Source: Leuctra nigra (taxonomy: Eukaryota > Arthropoda > Insecta > Plecoptera > Leuctridae). From it: 64,000 nucleotides of DNA. Both the position numbers and the translations under genes were made by a program. This document shows positions 48,650 to 61,798 of this stretch, piece after piece. The DNA lies in assembly GCA_934045905.1 (NCBI GenBank), contig OW203763.1, positions 22,619,108 to 22,683,107 on the forward strand, in the 5' to 3' direction. The notes under the pieces are model-generated. The model was not told the DNA's origin, made no database searches, and saw only the letters and a list, made by a program, of their open reading frames with translations. Each line of letters opens with the position of its first letter. Positions within the stretch are counted from its first letter, which is position 1.

Positions 48650-51600
48650 CTATAACTCATGCATCACTTCCCCAGCTAGATTTTGCCTGCTAAATGTATT
48701 TGATAAACTATCAAATTTTTGCCCCGTCTACAATCCTGTATTGGTATCGCACCCCACTTTTGTAATTATATTTTTATTAATTTAATACATCTTCTTTGTA
48801 GTTTAATTAACTCCAAAATCGATAACATAAACATACCTAATGACTATTGTTTGTCACATTTCACTTATTTATCAATCATTGTTGCTTAGATACAATCAGA
48901 ATCAATTCTGCAACTTAGAATCAATAATTTAGCGTGAGATAAACATATATATTTTTTGAAAATAAAGTATCAAATTGTATGATTAGGATAAAGATGGCTC
49001 AGTCTGATGCAAATGGTACAAAAAGTATTGTAGGTACGTCCTTTGATAGATCAATTGCACGTAATGCAAATGTTATCTTATGCAAGACGTGTAATTTATT
49101 AGTCCATGCCTCCATGGCTGTAAAATTCGCTCATGAGCCATCATATCTGGTACTTATTTCTGCTACTTATACTTAACCAGTATTTGCAAAGAGCATTCAT
49201 CAAAATAAAATATTTTATATGAATAATATTAATTTCTCTAAGAATTATACAAAAATAGTACTTTTATAATTACGCCTCTATAGAATAAATAAAGTTTATT
49301 TCATGTTTTATAGACTCTCTGGTGATTGGATAGCTGTTGCTTTTGAAAATGATATCCATTTTGAATTCCATTCCTTATACATTTTTGTGGCTCTTTTATT
49401 CTTTTTATATGCACACCCATGTAGGTATCACACTTGTATTCTATCTAAGGTCTGACTTTCTATATACACGAATCCCTTATTTATTTTCTACTCCTGGACT
49501 ATTATTTAGGATAGAGTTTTAAGGTGTGGGATACGGCATATCAATACAACCTTCAATGTCTTCTTTTCAAACGAAGGCATAAGATTAAATGTAGTATCCA
49601 TCTTGTAAATTTCTTCAATGTAATAAAAAAGAGGTACGTTCGTTTTGAATTAGTATTCCAGACGGGCATTCATGTCGTGTGGCGAGAGTTATAGTTGCTT
49701 AGTTAGAGTTATATTTTGTGTGATATTCCTCTCAAGCTGGACTTATGGAGTCCAGACTGGAAAACAGTGGGAATGGAAATTCAAGATGCAAAAAGTGAAT
49801 CTGAAAAGGATAAATTACAATGAAAATTATATACAAAAGGAAACTCACATCAGTTGTTTAGGATAGTATTTTTCTCATATGAATTATGAATTAAATAATA
49901 TATTATTTGAAATTTTGCAGATTTTAGATCAACGAGAAACTATATTCATGTTCTTCATTGATATGTAAATTCTCATATAGGAAGGCAGTACGTAACCATG
50001 TAATTTCAGACATGATTTGGTAAGCATCAAAATAGCCATTGGCCATTTTTTAACAAAATGGCTGGAGAGGTGCTTATATTTTGTTATGGTTACTTTGGAG
50101 ATGGCAAACGGCTAATGGTAATCATCCATACTGTTTTCACAACTTGAGACAACTTTTCCTTAGGAGTTCATTTCCTTCTTTTGAATTAATGTCAGTTGGT
50201 TACTAAAAAAGAAAAAAATCTCTTATAAGTACAAACTGCAGTTCTATTTCTTGGCGGACATTCCTCAAACATCAGACAGAAATCGTGCTCGATTGAAGAA
50301 GAACACGCTTTTTATCATCAAATCTATGTTATCAAAGTTGAAAATTAGAAAATATTCGAAATTTTCAATATCGTAGTCATTACTTCGAAATTAGGTACCT
50401 AAGAAAATGTATTAAAATTTATAAAAAGTTACTAATTTCAAACGTTTCGTCTATTCTTCTCTGCGTGCACCATATTCTCAGTCACTGCGTTTTATAAATA
50501 CATTACATATTTGCATCACATCTCTCTTGTGTATACATTTGAAAACAGGTTGTTTCACTTTTCGAGTGAGTGAGGTAATAACTTAGAGTGTACAGATTTT
50601 CATTCGTCTACCTACCACACCCTTAGGCCTTCTTTCTTTCAAGAGTCAAGACTTTAACACGGACCATTGCCCTTGCAATCACTACATAGCACACACAACG
50701 AAAAAGTTTATTTTGTCTAAGTTAGCGGTTTTCGTCAATGGATATGACAACAATCAAAATAAGAATCCCGATCAATTGATCTGTTGTGAAAATCTGATAA
50801 GCGTTTTATTTTTTTTATACCCTACTTTTCTCCCCTCTTCATATAAAATGGTTCCAAAAGCTACGTAGCTAAATTAAGAGATATATAAAAGAGTTGATTT
50901 ATAAATAACGAAAAGGCACACTTCTAACCAATGAAAATGTCAATGTCCCGGGTGCATTATTTAGGGTGTAATGAAAAGGTTCCCTAACAGAATATTCAAT
51001 TCTATGAGTACCTGAGATTGGATGATATTCTAAACTGATTTTCCTTCCCAATCTTTTTGATATGATCTGAGAGATGCTGTGTCAATGGACCTGAGGTTTC
51101 CAAACCCAACAGCTGTTAGAGAGGTTGTGATAGAATATTTTCCTCTTCAAATTATGTTCATATATTTCTATTTTTTCCCATTATGAGAGGAAAGTTTTTG
51201 TTTGCTTATTGAAAAACCTTTTTTTACCAATTTCAAAAAAAAATTACAAGCTGAAGTGTGTACGTTCCTTATTATTAGCTTTTGTAACAAGCTATGGCCG
51301 CTCGAGGTTGACTGTACCTACAGCTAGAAGAGTCAAGGTCTTGGCAAGTCTTCACCAAAAAAGATTTATCTCCCACTTCTCTCTAAAAGATTCTCTCCTC
51401 CTCTCTGACTACCGGTTCTACCTTCCTTCGGACAGAAAAGTTGTTTGAAAATACTTGTGGATCCTTACTATTGGCTCGAATAGCCATCCAATCTTGAAAT
51501 AGTTTCACACCACACAGATTGATTATCTATCGGAGACGATAATAATTTGAATATATACATTTTTTTTAACAGGTGGCTGTCATTTTGTGTGAACTGGGTT

Positions 51601-53870
51601 CTACACCCGAAGAGGTCACTAATCTGCTCAACTCTCTTAACTCAAGTGCTAGAATGGTTCTATAATAATAGACCTTGGCCGCCGCCAAACTAGTAATAAC
51701 TACGTACTTTATACATAGTCCCTCTCACCTATGGCAACTAAATAGATTTTACATCACTTTTATGACGGCGTATACAAAGTAACTTCAACATTTCCATAAC
51801 CTCTTCATTTGTGGTTTGTTTTAGACTGAATAGTGAATTTGTCGTTTGAAGCTATATTCTTCTATCAATTAATGTTGGGTGTATAATTATCTCAGTTGTT
51901 GATTGTATCTTATATTGATGATACGACGATGGTTTTATCATTACTAAACCTAAAGATAAAACCTGATATGTCGTCTAAGAGAATACGAAGGGTGGACTTT
52001 ATTCGAATTGCAAAACATGATGTGGCTAGTGGGATCTATTTTGATGTTGAAATATACACATCTGGATACATTAATCCATCAACATCGAAAATAAATAAAT
52101 ATTAGGTTGATTTATACTATTTACAATGTTGGATATTCATATTAGATACTTTCTTTCTTGAATAGCATTAATTTTGCGTAAAAATGTCATCCCATTTTCA
52201 CTTAAAAGCTGCAAATCCAAAAAATTCAGGAAACTTAAATCCATAGAAATCCATTAATAAATATATAATATTATATTATTTGCTTTTTGTATTTGCTAGT
52301 TTCTCTAGAACAAGCAAAAAATAAATTTTTACTATTTAAAGCTAATTTTGATGTAATAAATTTTATGTACAATTAAAAGAGTGCATGTTTTTAATGTATA
52401 CAATCAGCATTAGCCATTGTATTTTTCGATCTTGACATTTTGTACTTCCGATTTGAAGACACATGTACTTCCACCAAGTATCTTAGATGTGTAAGTGTCT
52501 CGTCGCTCTCTAAAGGAAGCAGGATACGAGTTTACAACATGATATAGCGTGTAAATCAGTGTGAGAACACTTGAGGTAATTTCAAATGACAGCACACAAC
52601 ACAAGGCAATGTGTTGCATGATCAATGCACACAGCTCGATTCACTCGTGCTAGAAACTAGAACTAGAGGCGGCAAGCTCACTTTGACATTGGTGACAATA
52701 GAAGAGGCTCCATCATCACCTAGATTCAACTGCAGCCAATATTTTACAAACACATTTTTGCTCTGTAGTTTTGTATTTTCTGTGAAACAAACTGTGAATA
52801 TGTGCATGTAAAAGCTTGGAAAATTATTATTCAAGAATAATTGAATAATTATTCAAGATGAAAATGGAACATTTACGACAACCCACTAAAAGATTTTTAA
52901 TTTTAATTTCAAACCAGTGACTGTATAACAGATTTTAGTATAAATTTTAGTATAAGGAAATTAAAGAAGCAGTAAAAGAGGAAGTATAACAGCAAAGCAA
53001 TGTTCTTCGTGGGAGGATAGTCTTCGAACTAGAAAATAAGATTTATTGACCGTGATTTTTATAGCCTCTAGTAAATTTTTAGCCCTTTGTTTAATGTTTT
53101 TGTTGTAGATTAATTGGGTTTTTAAGCTAGTTTTGTCCTGAAGTAGGTTCTAAATGAATCGAAACTGTCGACATTATCGATAAAATCAAACAATACCGAT
53201 ATGATGCAATATCCCAGTCAACATCAAATTGTAATTGACAGTTATATTCATATTTCAAAATTTCTCGTAAGCTAATTTTCGTTTTCTTTTTAACATTATC
53301 GGGATAAATGGAGAGAGACGATGATGATAATGATGATTACAAAAATAATCTTTCATATATCGAACCAGGGCCTCTCGAATTTGACAGTTCAGTGCGTAGT
53401 TGACTGAGCCAACTGTCTCGATAAAAAATGATAATAGCGCATTGTCTCTGTTACCACAAAAAAGACAGTACTTTGTTTTCTTGTTTAGAACACTTATTAC
53501 ATCATCAAGGACGTCCATTTTTGGGTCACATTATTATTCATGCCGTATCTTCTGTCATGAAATGTAGTGCACTATGTTTTAGTGTTTGTGTGTGGTTAGG
53601 GAATGGATGAACAGTTTTATTTGCATGTTGCATGTGAATATGCTCCTTATTTCGGTGTTGATATCCATTCGGTAACTAGTTTATTAAAACATAAAACGTT
53701 TAGACGCTTTAAAAAAGTGATTTAATTTTACGATCTCACGTAAAATATGTCATAATTATTGTAAATGCGTTCGATGACATAATTTAGGATAAATGGAATA
53801 AAAATTCGAAAACGCCTTTTTGATATACCTAGAAAAAATATAAATATAATTATAATTTTGGTAACTCAGT
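48650..53870. other. AT-rich noncoding stretch
   Basis: Minor palindromes occur at 50032-50063 (GGCCATTTT facing AAAATGGC) and 52826-52849 (9-bp arms, 6-nt loop). No gene is supported. Confidence 0.4.
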
Positions 53871-53885
53871 TACCTAATTCAGCTC

Positions 53886-53920
53886 TAGCCAGGAGAGGGG
53901 TTGAATGTTCGAATCCCAGT
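53886..53920 (+). other. tRNA-like remnant
   Basis: GTTCGAATCCC (53907-53917) is a near-perfect B box. An A-box-like TAGCCAGGAGAG sits too close upstream for a normal tRNA. Probably a truncated SINE or tRNA pseudogene. Confidence 0.3.
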
Positions 53921-54018
53921 TGGAACAAAAGTTTCAATAATATGTATCGATTCCAAACAAGTTCCAGTGGGCGGTATAAAAATAAATAAATGTAGGCATA
54001 TAAAATTGTGTTTATGGT

Positions 54019-54046
54019 AAAAATAAAAATAAAAATAAAAAATAAA
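54019..54046 (+). repeat. (AAAAT)n-type microsatellite
   Basis: AAAATA units repeat about five times. Confidence 0.8.
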
Positions 54047-54049
54047 CGT

Positions 54050-54895
54050 CATCGCCATCAAAAACCAATCCATAATCGCAACCATCATGTTATTTCTGTG
54101 TTACGTGAAAAGATAAAGTGTCCGATAACATCTGGGTACCAAGTGATTGTTATTAGTAGTAACTTGCATGTGGGAGGGGTCGCGGATGAGGGCTTGATTA
54201 GGTAGATCCACGCTATTGCCAGATGAGATCCTGACAGAAGTTACGATCCTCGTGTCAATACCGACCCCTCTTCGTCTCAACAAGGTGCTTCCCCCTTTTT
54301 ACTAGACGATTAACGACGCACGGCAGTGGTGAATGAGTGTTACGAGGATGATTGGGAAGGGATGATGAAGGAATGAGTGAGTGGGATGTTATGGGAACTA
54401 TACCAGCACCTGCTTGTGAGCTTGAGTACTTGAGGGTAAAGAAATGACAGAGTGACTGAAATGACGATTAGCTTTTGTTACTAATTTTGAAAATTGCTGA
54501 TTGGATCAAATATGTTAGTACCTATGCATTAAAATTAAGTAGCATATTATAATGGTTAATCAAAATATTTTATTAATTCTATAAATATTAAAAAAGATGG
54601 TAACTTCAGAGGAGGGCATGAATAAATTGATGACTATATGCAACTTTATGCAGATGTGAGCACTAATACTGTATTATGGTGTATAATTGACATGGAAAAG
54701 CATCAAATGTTGTAACAAAATCATGACATTTAATTTGATACGATCTTGTTTAAAAAGTCATCTCTCCACTAACTTACATAAAATAAATATATCTCTCATT
54801 ATCTCCATTTGATTCGTTGAGCTTCCATTTTCCACGAGGGAAAGTGCTTTTCCATTTCCTTTACGGGCAAAATGTTCATCATAAATTTAATGTTA
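54050..54895. other. Noncoding stretch
   Basis: A slightly G+C-richer patch at 54160-54320 shows no recognisable gene. The rest is A+T-rich. Confidence 0.35.
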
Positions 54896-54901
54896 ACTTT
54901 G

Positions 54902-54921
54902 CCCCCCCCCCCCCCCCCCCC
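54902..54921 (+). repeat. Poly-C homopolymer, 20 nt
   Basis: Uninterrupted C run, the first of a pair 67 bp apart. The Pro-rich open frames across this stretch are products of the two C tracts. Confidence 0.95.
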
Positions 54922-54988
54922 TCGCAAACCCACCCTCATGCTCCGGGCAATGCATCATTCAACGCAACTCGCTCGGCATATGCGGGCA

Positions 54989-55006
54989 CCCCCCCCCCCC
55001 CCCCCC
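54989..55006 (+). repeat. Poly-C homopolymer, 18 nt
   Basis: Second uninterrupted C run, within a locally C-rich patch that ends at about 55045. Confidence 0.95.
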
Positions 55007-55049
55007 ATCGTGCCAACGCCCCCCAAAACCCCGGGGCCAAAGCTACCAA

Positions 55050-56200
55050 ATGAGTTTGGGCTATATAGCAACTTTGGGTGCAAGTCCTCGAAAGCTATTT
55101 TGGACTTGGCAGAATCCATACCATATCACTCAACATTCTTAAATTAAACCAGCCGTAAAAAAATATTAAACTTTTTTTTAAACTTTTTTTCCACGAATTT
55201 AATTTTTAAATTATGGAATCATTAAATTGAGAAAACTTCTTTTTGTATGTGTTTGACACAACTATATCGCTATTAATTTAAATACTTTCAAATCCAACAG
55301 TAATTAGTAAATTACCGTTATTAGGTTCAATTACGCACTTATACGAGCTTTTTTAGAAATTATACACGAAGTAGAAGACTACGTATTTTTCCTATAGCAA
55401 GGTTCACAAGTTCAAAGACCTATAAAATAACATAGGTAACAATCACTTATTATCGAAGCCATGGAATTGTATACTAGAATCTCTGAACCTTCATTTACAT
55501 ATGCGTGAGGATTATAGGTACATGTTCAACCAATAAATATTGTAATTTTCATCGAATTTTCGTCATGTGTTTTCGGGTGAATTAAAGTAACAAGATTTGG
55601 GTATATATTTAAAATTCCATATTTTGTCCTCAATGTTTTACTGCCTTTGAGCACGGTGCTTGCATGTTGATTATCAACTATTACGCAGTCACACACCATA
55701 GTTTTTAGTTGTGAAGGTTTTTTTTTGAAACAAAACCGATTTTTATGAAAAAAATATATGTCATTCTAAACTCCGTCTCTGAAAAGAATCTGTTAAGCGT
55801 TTTTTTTTGCATAACGAAAAATATTGTTAAAATTACACGTGCTCTTCGACACAAAAAAAACGTTTAGAACCTAAACTTATTGACTTATTAACCGAAACAT
55901 TTGTCATAGGAAACAAATGCATAATAGTTTAGTCTATGAAACAATTATTTACATGATTTTCCATTTGACATGTTAATTGTTAGATAATTTTCATTGAATT
56001 AATTATTCATATAATCAACTAATAAAATATATGTACCATAACCAATACTTAACACATAAAATAGTTATGCAATTTAAATAAACTTTATCACATATTAATG
56101 TGTGCTCTATTTGTTAGTAATTACGAGTGTACTATGGACCATGATGCTGGATAGGGTGTGAACGTATTGACCAATGCTGCCAGTAGGGGTAGAGTTCATT
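55050..56200. other. AT-rich noncoding stretch
   Basis: Nothing supported. Confidence 0.4.
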
Positions 56201-56206
56201 TAGCCA

Positions 56207-56231
56207 GGGGATTGGGAGGGTTGGGGGGTGG
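56207..56231 (+). other. G-quadruplex candidate
   Basis: GGGG, GGG, GGG and GGGGGG runs with loops of one to three bases, followed by further G runs to about 56250. Confidence 0.6.
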
Positions 56232-56910
56232 AAGAAGAGGGGACGGGGGAAGCAACTTGGGGACTTAAGGGTCTTGTACTCTAATGGCAGATATCACCAC
56301 CTTTATGGCATACCATACCGCATCAAATACTCTATGAACATAAGAGAAAAACATAAATTTACTTGAATATTAACAAACTATAGGCTGGTAATTATTATGT
56401 CTTTATTGTACAAATATACAGAAATTCTTAGCTTCGTTTATGAGCTCGTTTATGCTGTGATTTTATAACCATCTTGCTGCTAGTCAAGGCTAGAGCCTGC
56501 TAAATAGATAGGGTTGATTTTAATATAGCCATGACTGACATTAACATTTTTACCGTACATAATAAGTACTAATCTAGTGGAGCGGTCGCTCCACCCAGCC
56601 AAGTCGTACCGTACACTCACAGTCACTCAACATACCGTAAATGCCTATATAAACTGAGGAGCAGACCAAACACTTTTACTGTAAGCAACAACATGGCATT
56701 TTCGGCCTACTGGATCATAAAATTGGAAAATCTCACATTGTGGTGAAATATCTTAATTTCGAGCTATGGCCCACCCCACTACATATACTAAATTTGGGAA
56801 CAATAGGTTATGCCATTTGCGTGCTAGAGGGCCGTGAAAACAGTGAAATTACACCCCTTTTAAAACCTATCTGATGATATCAGGAAACACCGCTATCACC
56901 GCCACAGCCT

Positions 56911-57425
56911 AAACGGCTTAGCCGATCGATCTGAAATTTTTACCACATGTGCACTTTTGGCGTCTGAGGTGCCTTTTTATAAATCAAACCGGTAGTCGCC
57001 ATTTTGAAACCGGAAGTGACGTCATATCTCAAAAACGGCTTAACCGATCGGAACGAAATTTGCGCCAATCGATTCAGACGGTCCTCTTTATGAAATAACA
57101 ATAGTTAAATTAAAGTTTTCTTATTACTGAAACCGGAAATGACGTCATAGTTTAGCGAAATCTGCTTAAATTCACTTCCCTTTATATAAAAACCAACTAT
57201 ATATTCAGAAGGCTTATAATGAAATATTAGTATTTATATACATATTAATACCTACAATGTGTAAGAGCTTTCAGCCGCCATTTTAAAAACCGGAAGTGAT
57301 GCCATATCTCGAAAACGGCTGGACCTATTGGAACGATGCTTTCGCAATTCTTCATGGCATATCACTTTAAGTTTAAATTTAGCTCCAATCAATATTTTTT
57401 TAGTAACTAATTCGGAAATGGCGTA
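56911..57425 (+). repeat. Degenerate tandem repeat with ETS/CRE-like heads
   Basis: The unit head CCGGAARTGACGTCATA occurs at 57010, 57133 and, decayed, 57290, with a remnant near 57412. A companion block AAACGGCTTARCCGATCG followed by GAAATTT appears at 56911, 57031 and, decayed, 57311. GCCATTTT precedes the heads at 57010 and 57290. The head contains the CRE palindrome TGACGTCA and an ETS-like CCGGAAGT. Spacing of units is about 120-160 bp. Most likely a decayed dispersed or tandem repeat; a regulatory role is possible but unproven. Confidence 0.65.
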
Positions 57426-57500
57426 TTTTTTTAAAGGAATTAGCCATTGTTGCCCTAATAAGTTTTACAAGTTGTGTAAATAAACTAAAAAAAAAGTGAT

Positions 57501-57895
57501 ATCCCCATAAAAAACACTCCGTGTAAAAAAACAGCCAAGTCTCTTCAACTAAAAAAAAAATTATGAAATCTAAAAATTCTGCACTGAAACGTAGTGATAT
57601 CAAAAAATGAGCCAAGTCAAAACTTTATTTGAAAATTAAAAAATACTTGGCGCATCGTTTTTTTAGGGCATTGTAGGTATAGGTACTATAAGTATATGTA
57701 TTTATATCTAGCCTATACTTCTAAGCTATTTATATACACGATGCGCCAAGTATTTTTTAATTTTCAAATAAAGTTTTGACTTGGCTCATTTTTTGATATC
57801 ACTACGTTTCAGTGCAGAATTTTTAGATTTCATAATTTTTTTTTTAGTTGAAGAGACTTGGCTGTTTTTTTACACGGAGTGTTTTTTATGGGGAT
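57501..57895. repeat. Perfect 158-bp inverted repeat with 79-nt spacer
   Basis: The arms 57501-57658 and 57738-57895 are exact reverse complements over all 158 positions by my letter-by-letter check. The spacer is 57659-57737. This is why opposite-strand frames at 57400-57615 and from 57781 encode the same 38 residues. No target duplication flanks it. A transcript would fold into long double-stranded RNA. It may be a recent foldback element, an inverted duplication or an assembly artefact. Confidence 0.9.
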
Positions 57896-57899
57896 TACC

Positions 57900-60800
57900 T
57901 ATACTCCAAACGTTTTTGGAAACGTTTTCTAAATGTTCTATAAACTATTCGGCAGTCAATTTGATGCGATTTATTAATACCAAAAAAAAATGTAAATTGG
58001 TGCATTTATGTAGAATTTTTTTTAGATTAATTTACACTTTTTATAATTATAATTATAATTACAATAATAATTATAATATAATTGTAATTTAATATTTTCT
58101 TGAATAAAAAAATCTGTGATAGGTACTATACAGACAGTACGTCCTTCTTACTCGCATACTTCTCAAATGATTAGAGGACTTCTAAGCTAAAACTTTTTGT
58201 CACCAATCGGCATAGAATTTGTAAATCGGAAAATAAGCCTTCTTTTACAATCAACCCACACTCAATATTGTCACGTTTCGTAAAAAACACGAGTGGTGTC
58301 TCAAGGTTAATTTCTCTTTGGTCATTTCTACCAACCCTTCTTTACAATTCCCGACTGCCATTGTGTCTTCGATTTTTACCTTTGTTACGTCAACTAACAT
58401 AGAAAATTACCAAAAAAATACCTTTTCGTAACAATGCCATTGCGAAGGTCAGAGTCAACAATTCAACAATGTTATTCCCAATTGTTACGTTTATACACTT
58501 TTTTTAACTTTAATCCTGTTTGTTTGCATTGAACTTGGATTTAATCGTTTGCCAAGGACATTTCGATGGTCAAATGATGTGTCAAAACATCCCCCACTTT
58601 ATTTCTATGTTAGGGGTTCAACTCCCTCCCCTACACCTTCTAGAGGACAAGTTATAGTGCAATATTTAGGGCAGCAGAACACAATTTTTTTTTTTTTTTT
58701 TTAAATTGACCATGAAGTTACAATTTTCTATTACGGATCAAACTGATTCACTTCTCCACTCGAATCCCTGTTTGTATCGTGAGACAATAATTATGGGAAG
58801 AACTTGGCCACGACCAGGTCCTTCCCACCTTCCCTACTCAGTCTTGGTTCTAATTGCCATCGATTGTATCTTTAAAAAGATCTTACAAATTAAATATTTT
58901 ATCACAATTTTCTGTTCGTCAAAACTTCACAGTTGTTTTAACCTTGATTCCAAAATGACCTCTCGCTACAGCATAAAATTCCTAAGGGTTAATAATACAG
59001 ATACCGGTGGTCAGGACTCAGAATGTCAATATAGACTGGAAGGTTATTCAATTTCGTAGAATAACATAGAAAGGGTGTAGTAACGGGACTTTTTTTACAT
59101 GAATTGCGTAAAGCCTTGTGTCTTACATTTCTATAGATAGGTTTTATTGTTGGAAGAAGGCACTAAATGGTCAAAACATCCTATAACCCTAACCTTTATT
59201 AGCTGTAAAACCAAGCGTAATATTGGAAGTTTTTTTTATGTGATGGATTGTTAAAGTGGTTTATGGGCAACCTGGCATTGCCTGTTTTATGGTGTTGAAA
59301 AGGGTCATACGAAGGTTTTGTTTTGATATTTTCGAGGGCAAAACATTCTTCTTTCAAGTGTTTTGACTTTTGTGGGTTTTCAACCTGGAATAGTAATAAA
59401 AGCGTTGGTCGTAAAGGGTGTGTTGGATGCTATTGCTCAAGGGTTAGTTGCGTTTGTGTATTTGATTCGAGGGGTTTTTACAACGAAACACATATGTCTT
59501 GGTCAAAACCGAGTTTCAGTTCGGGCAACGTGGTTAGTCATCTGATCTAGATCTAAGGAACAGCACTGATTGCTGTGGAATCAACCGTAAACGTAGTTAA
59601 AATGACACAAAATCGAACTAAATGCAACACATCGTTGTTCCGAGTCGATTACTTTCAACTCAGTGTTGTTTTGAAGTGCGTCATTAACTAGCTTCAGTTT
59701 TTGTGAAAGTGAATAGTGTCATTCAGTGTTCTAAAATAATATTTCTGGAAGAAATGTTGGAATTGCCAATGATAGAGGTAAACCGCTTGATTCTCTATAT
59801 CTTTCAGAGTAGGTATACTTAGGTACCAACCTACTTCGTTATGCTATAGTATCTATAGTCAACATGTAGATAACTGATCATGTAAATTGAGTAGGTACTT
59901 TAAACTCACTGCAAAAACACCTACAAGCCATTGTTAAAATCAGTAAAAGGACGATAATTATATTTGCTTGTTGTTAATTTAACGAGGCAATTCTAATTTG
60001 CCATTCATTTATCACAATTTTAATTGCATCTAGAATATATGAAATTTATTGGCTAGTTGCGATAAGTTTGCTCCAGAGTCATTTTGTTTTTCGTCTCGAG
60101 ATAATAATTATTTATTCGTCTCTTCTAATGATTGAATTTATCAATCATTCCTTGACAGCTGGTTATAATAAATCAGCTTCATCTTTTGAAGGTTAAAAGT
60201 TTAAAGATGAAAAAATACTCGTAATTATTTATAGCTATCCATAGTAATGGTATAATAAGTCACTCTTGGTGGCTGGGCTATTTGGTTCAATCGAATCATC
60301 TGTTTGTTATCCACATTTCAATGTGAAAATCTATTCTCTAGAAGCGTGTTGACTACGTACATACATTATTTCCTACAAAACTTTTGGTAATTGCCCTAGT
60401 TTAGGTAAGAGTAACGACCAAAACAATAACTGTAATTAGTGGAGTAATGCTAATACCATTATTGAACAAATACAATGCTCTAAATACGACACTTAATAAG
60501 TCAAAATATGAAGTGATGAAATAGGTATCTATGTGACAACGATATTTTATATGTAATCACTAATGTAATGTGAATCTAGTGTGAATAGCGATATGGGTCA
60601 GAGCATTGTTGAAGACAGTGACTATTTGTTATGCCATATTTTGTCCTAACCTAACAAATTATCATAATACTGTCAACGGTACAGTTTTTCCATGATATGT
60701 ATATATATACTTTTAATATGAAATATAGATATGGCAATTTTTTTTATCAGTTCATAAATGAAGGGAACTTGTTTTCTTAGGGTTTTTTTCAAAGCGATAT

Positions 60801-61550
60801 TTCAATTAAGATAAAGAGTCTTAACAAAATGTTAATTTATGTAGATTTAATCACCCCAGGATCATTGTTGTAACGTGTGGGTAGGAATTATTTAGTACTA
60901 ACTTGCGTAGGTCTTTTGCCATTCGTTCACTAACTGAGCATTATTTTTAAATGATTGCCATTGCATTGTTCGAAATGTTTAATTATAATGTTTTACACTT
61001 GAAATAAAAAGAGAGTAAAAAGCTCTTTTGTTTGCATAACAGTGTTTGCCTGTCTAATTATCACATAGTTAACATAATTACTATTGATTTAAGTTTGATT
61101 TTTTTCGTGATTTCTGAATGACGGCATGAAATTGACACTGCTCGTTTATTTTCTTAACAATTATCTACTCGATTTGTGTACTGTTTAAGCAACAAATGTG
61201 GCAGGTTGACAAAATACGAACATATATGTGAGATATCTTGATCAATTCAAATAAGAAACCTCTGTCTTGAAGTCATTTCTAAAAAGATAAAAACATCAAC
61301 ACGTTTTTATACTGTGTGTAAAATACTGCATCAAGTTAGAATATAAAACTCACTCAAAAGTACCTAGCCAGTCAGCACACATTTTAATTACAAATTAAAT
61401 ATTTTTTTTAGCAATTATCTCAAATTACATTATTTTAAATAATAAGTAGACCCGTGTGCTTATATTCATGAACATGATATCTGATTACAGCCAACGAACA
61501 TTCGTGTAAGTATATTATTTATAATTTATTCACTTTTATGAGTCTTAAAT
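57900..61550. other. AT-rich noncoding stretch
   Basis: Contains a TAATTA-type low-complexity run (58035-58090) and a T18 tract at 58685-58702. A 117-codon frame at 58706-59059 and a hydrophobic one at 59363-59545 lack recognisable features and are not called. Confidence 0.4.
58685..58702 (+). repeat. Poly-T homopolymer, 18 nt
   Basis: Uninterrupted T run. It could be the tail of a reverse-strand retroposed sequence, but no element could be traced next to it. Confidence 0.85.
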
Positions 61551-61690
61551 TGATCGCGATTTTTGTTAACTCCGAACTTAAATTTTTTCAACACGAATTT
61601 CACAGTAATTGGTCCACTTGAAGGGCAATCCACGGACAAGACGAACCAAATTTCATAATCTGTTCATCAAGTTGAAAATGTAAATCCATA

Positions 61691-61798
61691 GATTCAGGAT
61701 CTTCCAGAAAATACACAAGTAATTGTTGATGGTGAAGATACAGGACCGGTTTTACGTGGGAGGTATTTTGATAAAGAGTATTATTGTTATCTAACAGG
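61691..61798 (+). other. Possible internal exon or decayed coding fragment
   Basis: A 36-codon open stretch lies between a TAG that could be an acceptor (CCATAG) and a possible donor (ACAGG|GTAGTT at 61799). It encodes a mixed, Asp/Glu/Gly/Tyr-containing peptide. The same frame is readable upstream from 61554, broken by stops near 61650 and 61688, which would fit a pseudogene. No family recognised. Confidence 0.2.

Noticed and set aside
51896..52105. Tyr-Ile-Asp-Asp in a short frame, like a reverse transcriptase active site
   Set aside because: None of the flanking reverse transcriptase motifs are present within the 69-codon frame; a four-residue match alone is chance-level.
54817..55147. 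Pro-rich open frames
   Set aside because: They are produced by the two poly-C tracts and do not extend beyond them as coding sequence.
57400..58092. Two opposite-strand frames with the same 38-residue start, suggesting a duplicated gene
   Set aside because: They are the two arms of one perfect inverted repeat; no independent coding evidence.
58706..59059. 117-codon plus frame
   Set aside because: No domain, no splice or promoter support, directly after a T18 tract; length within chance expectation.
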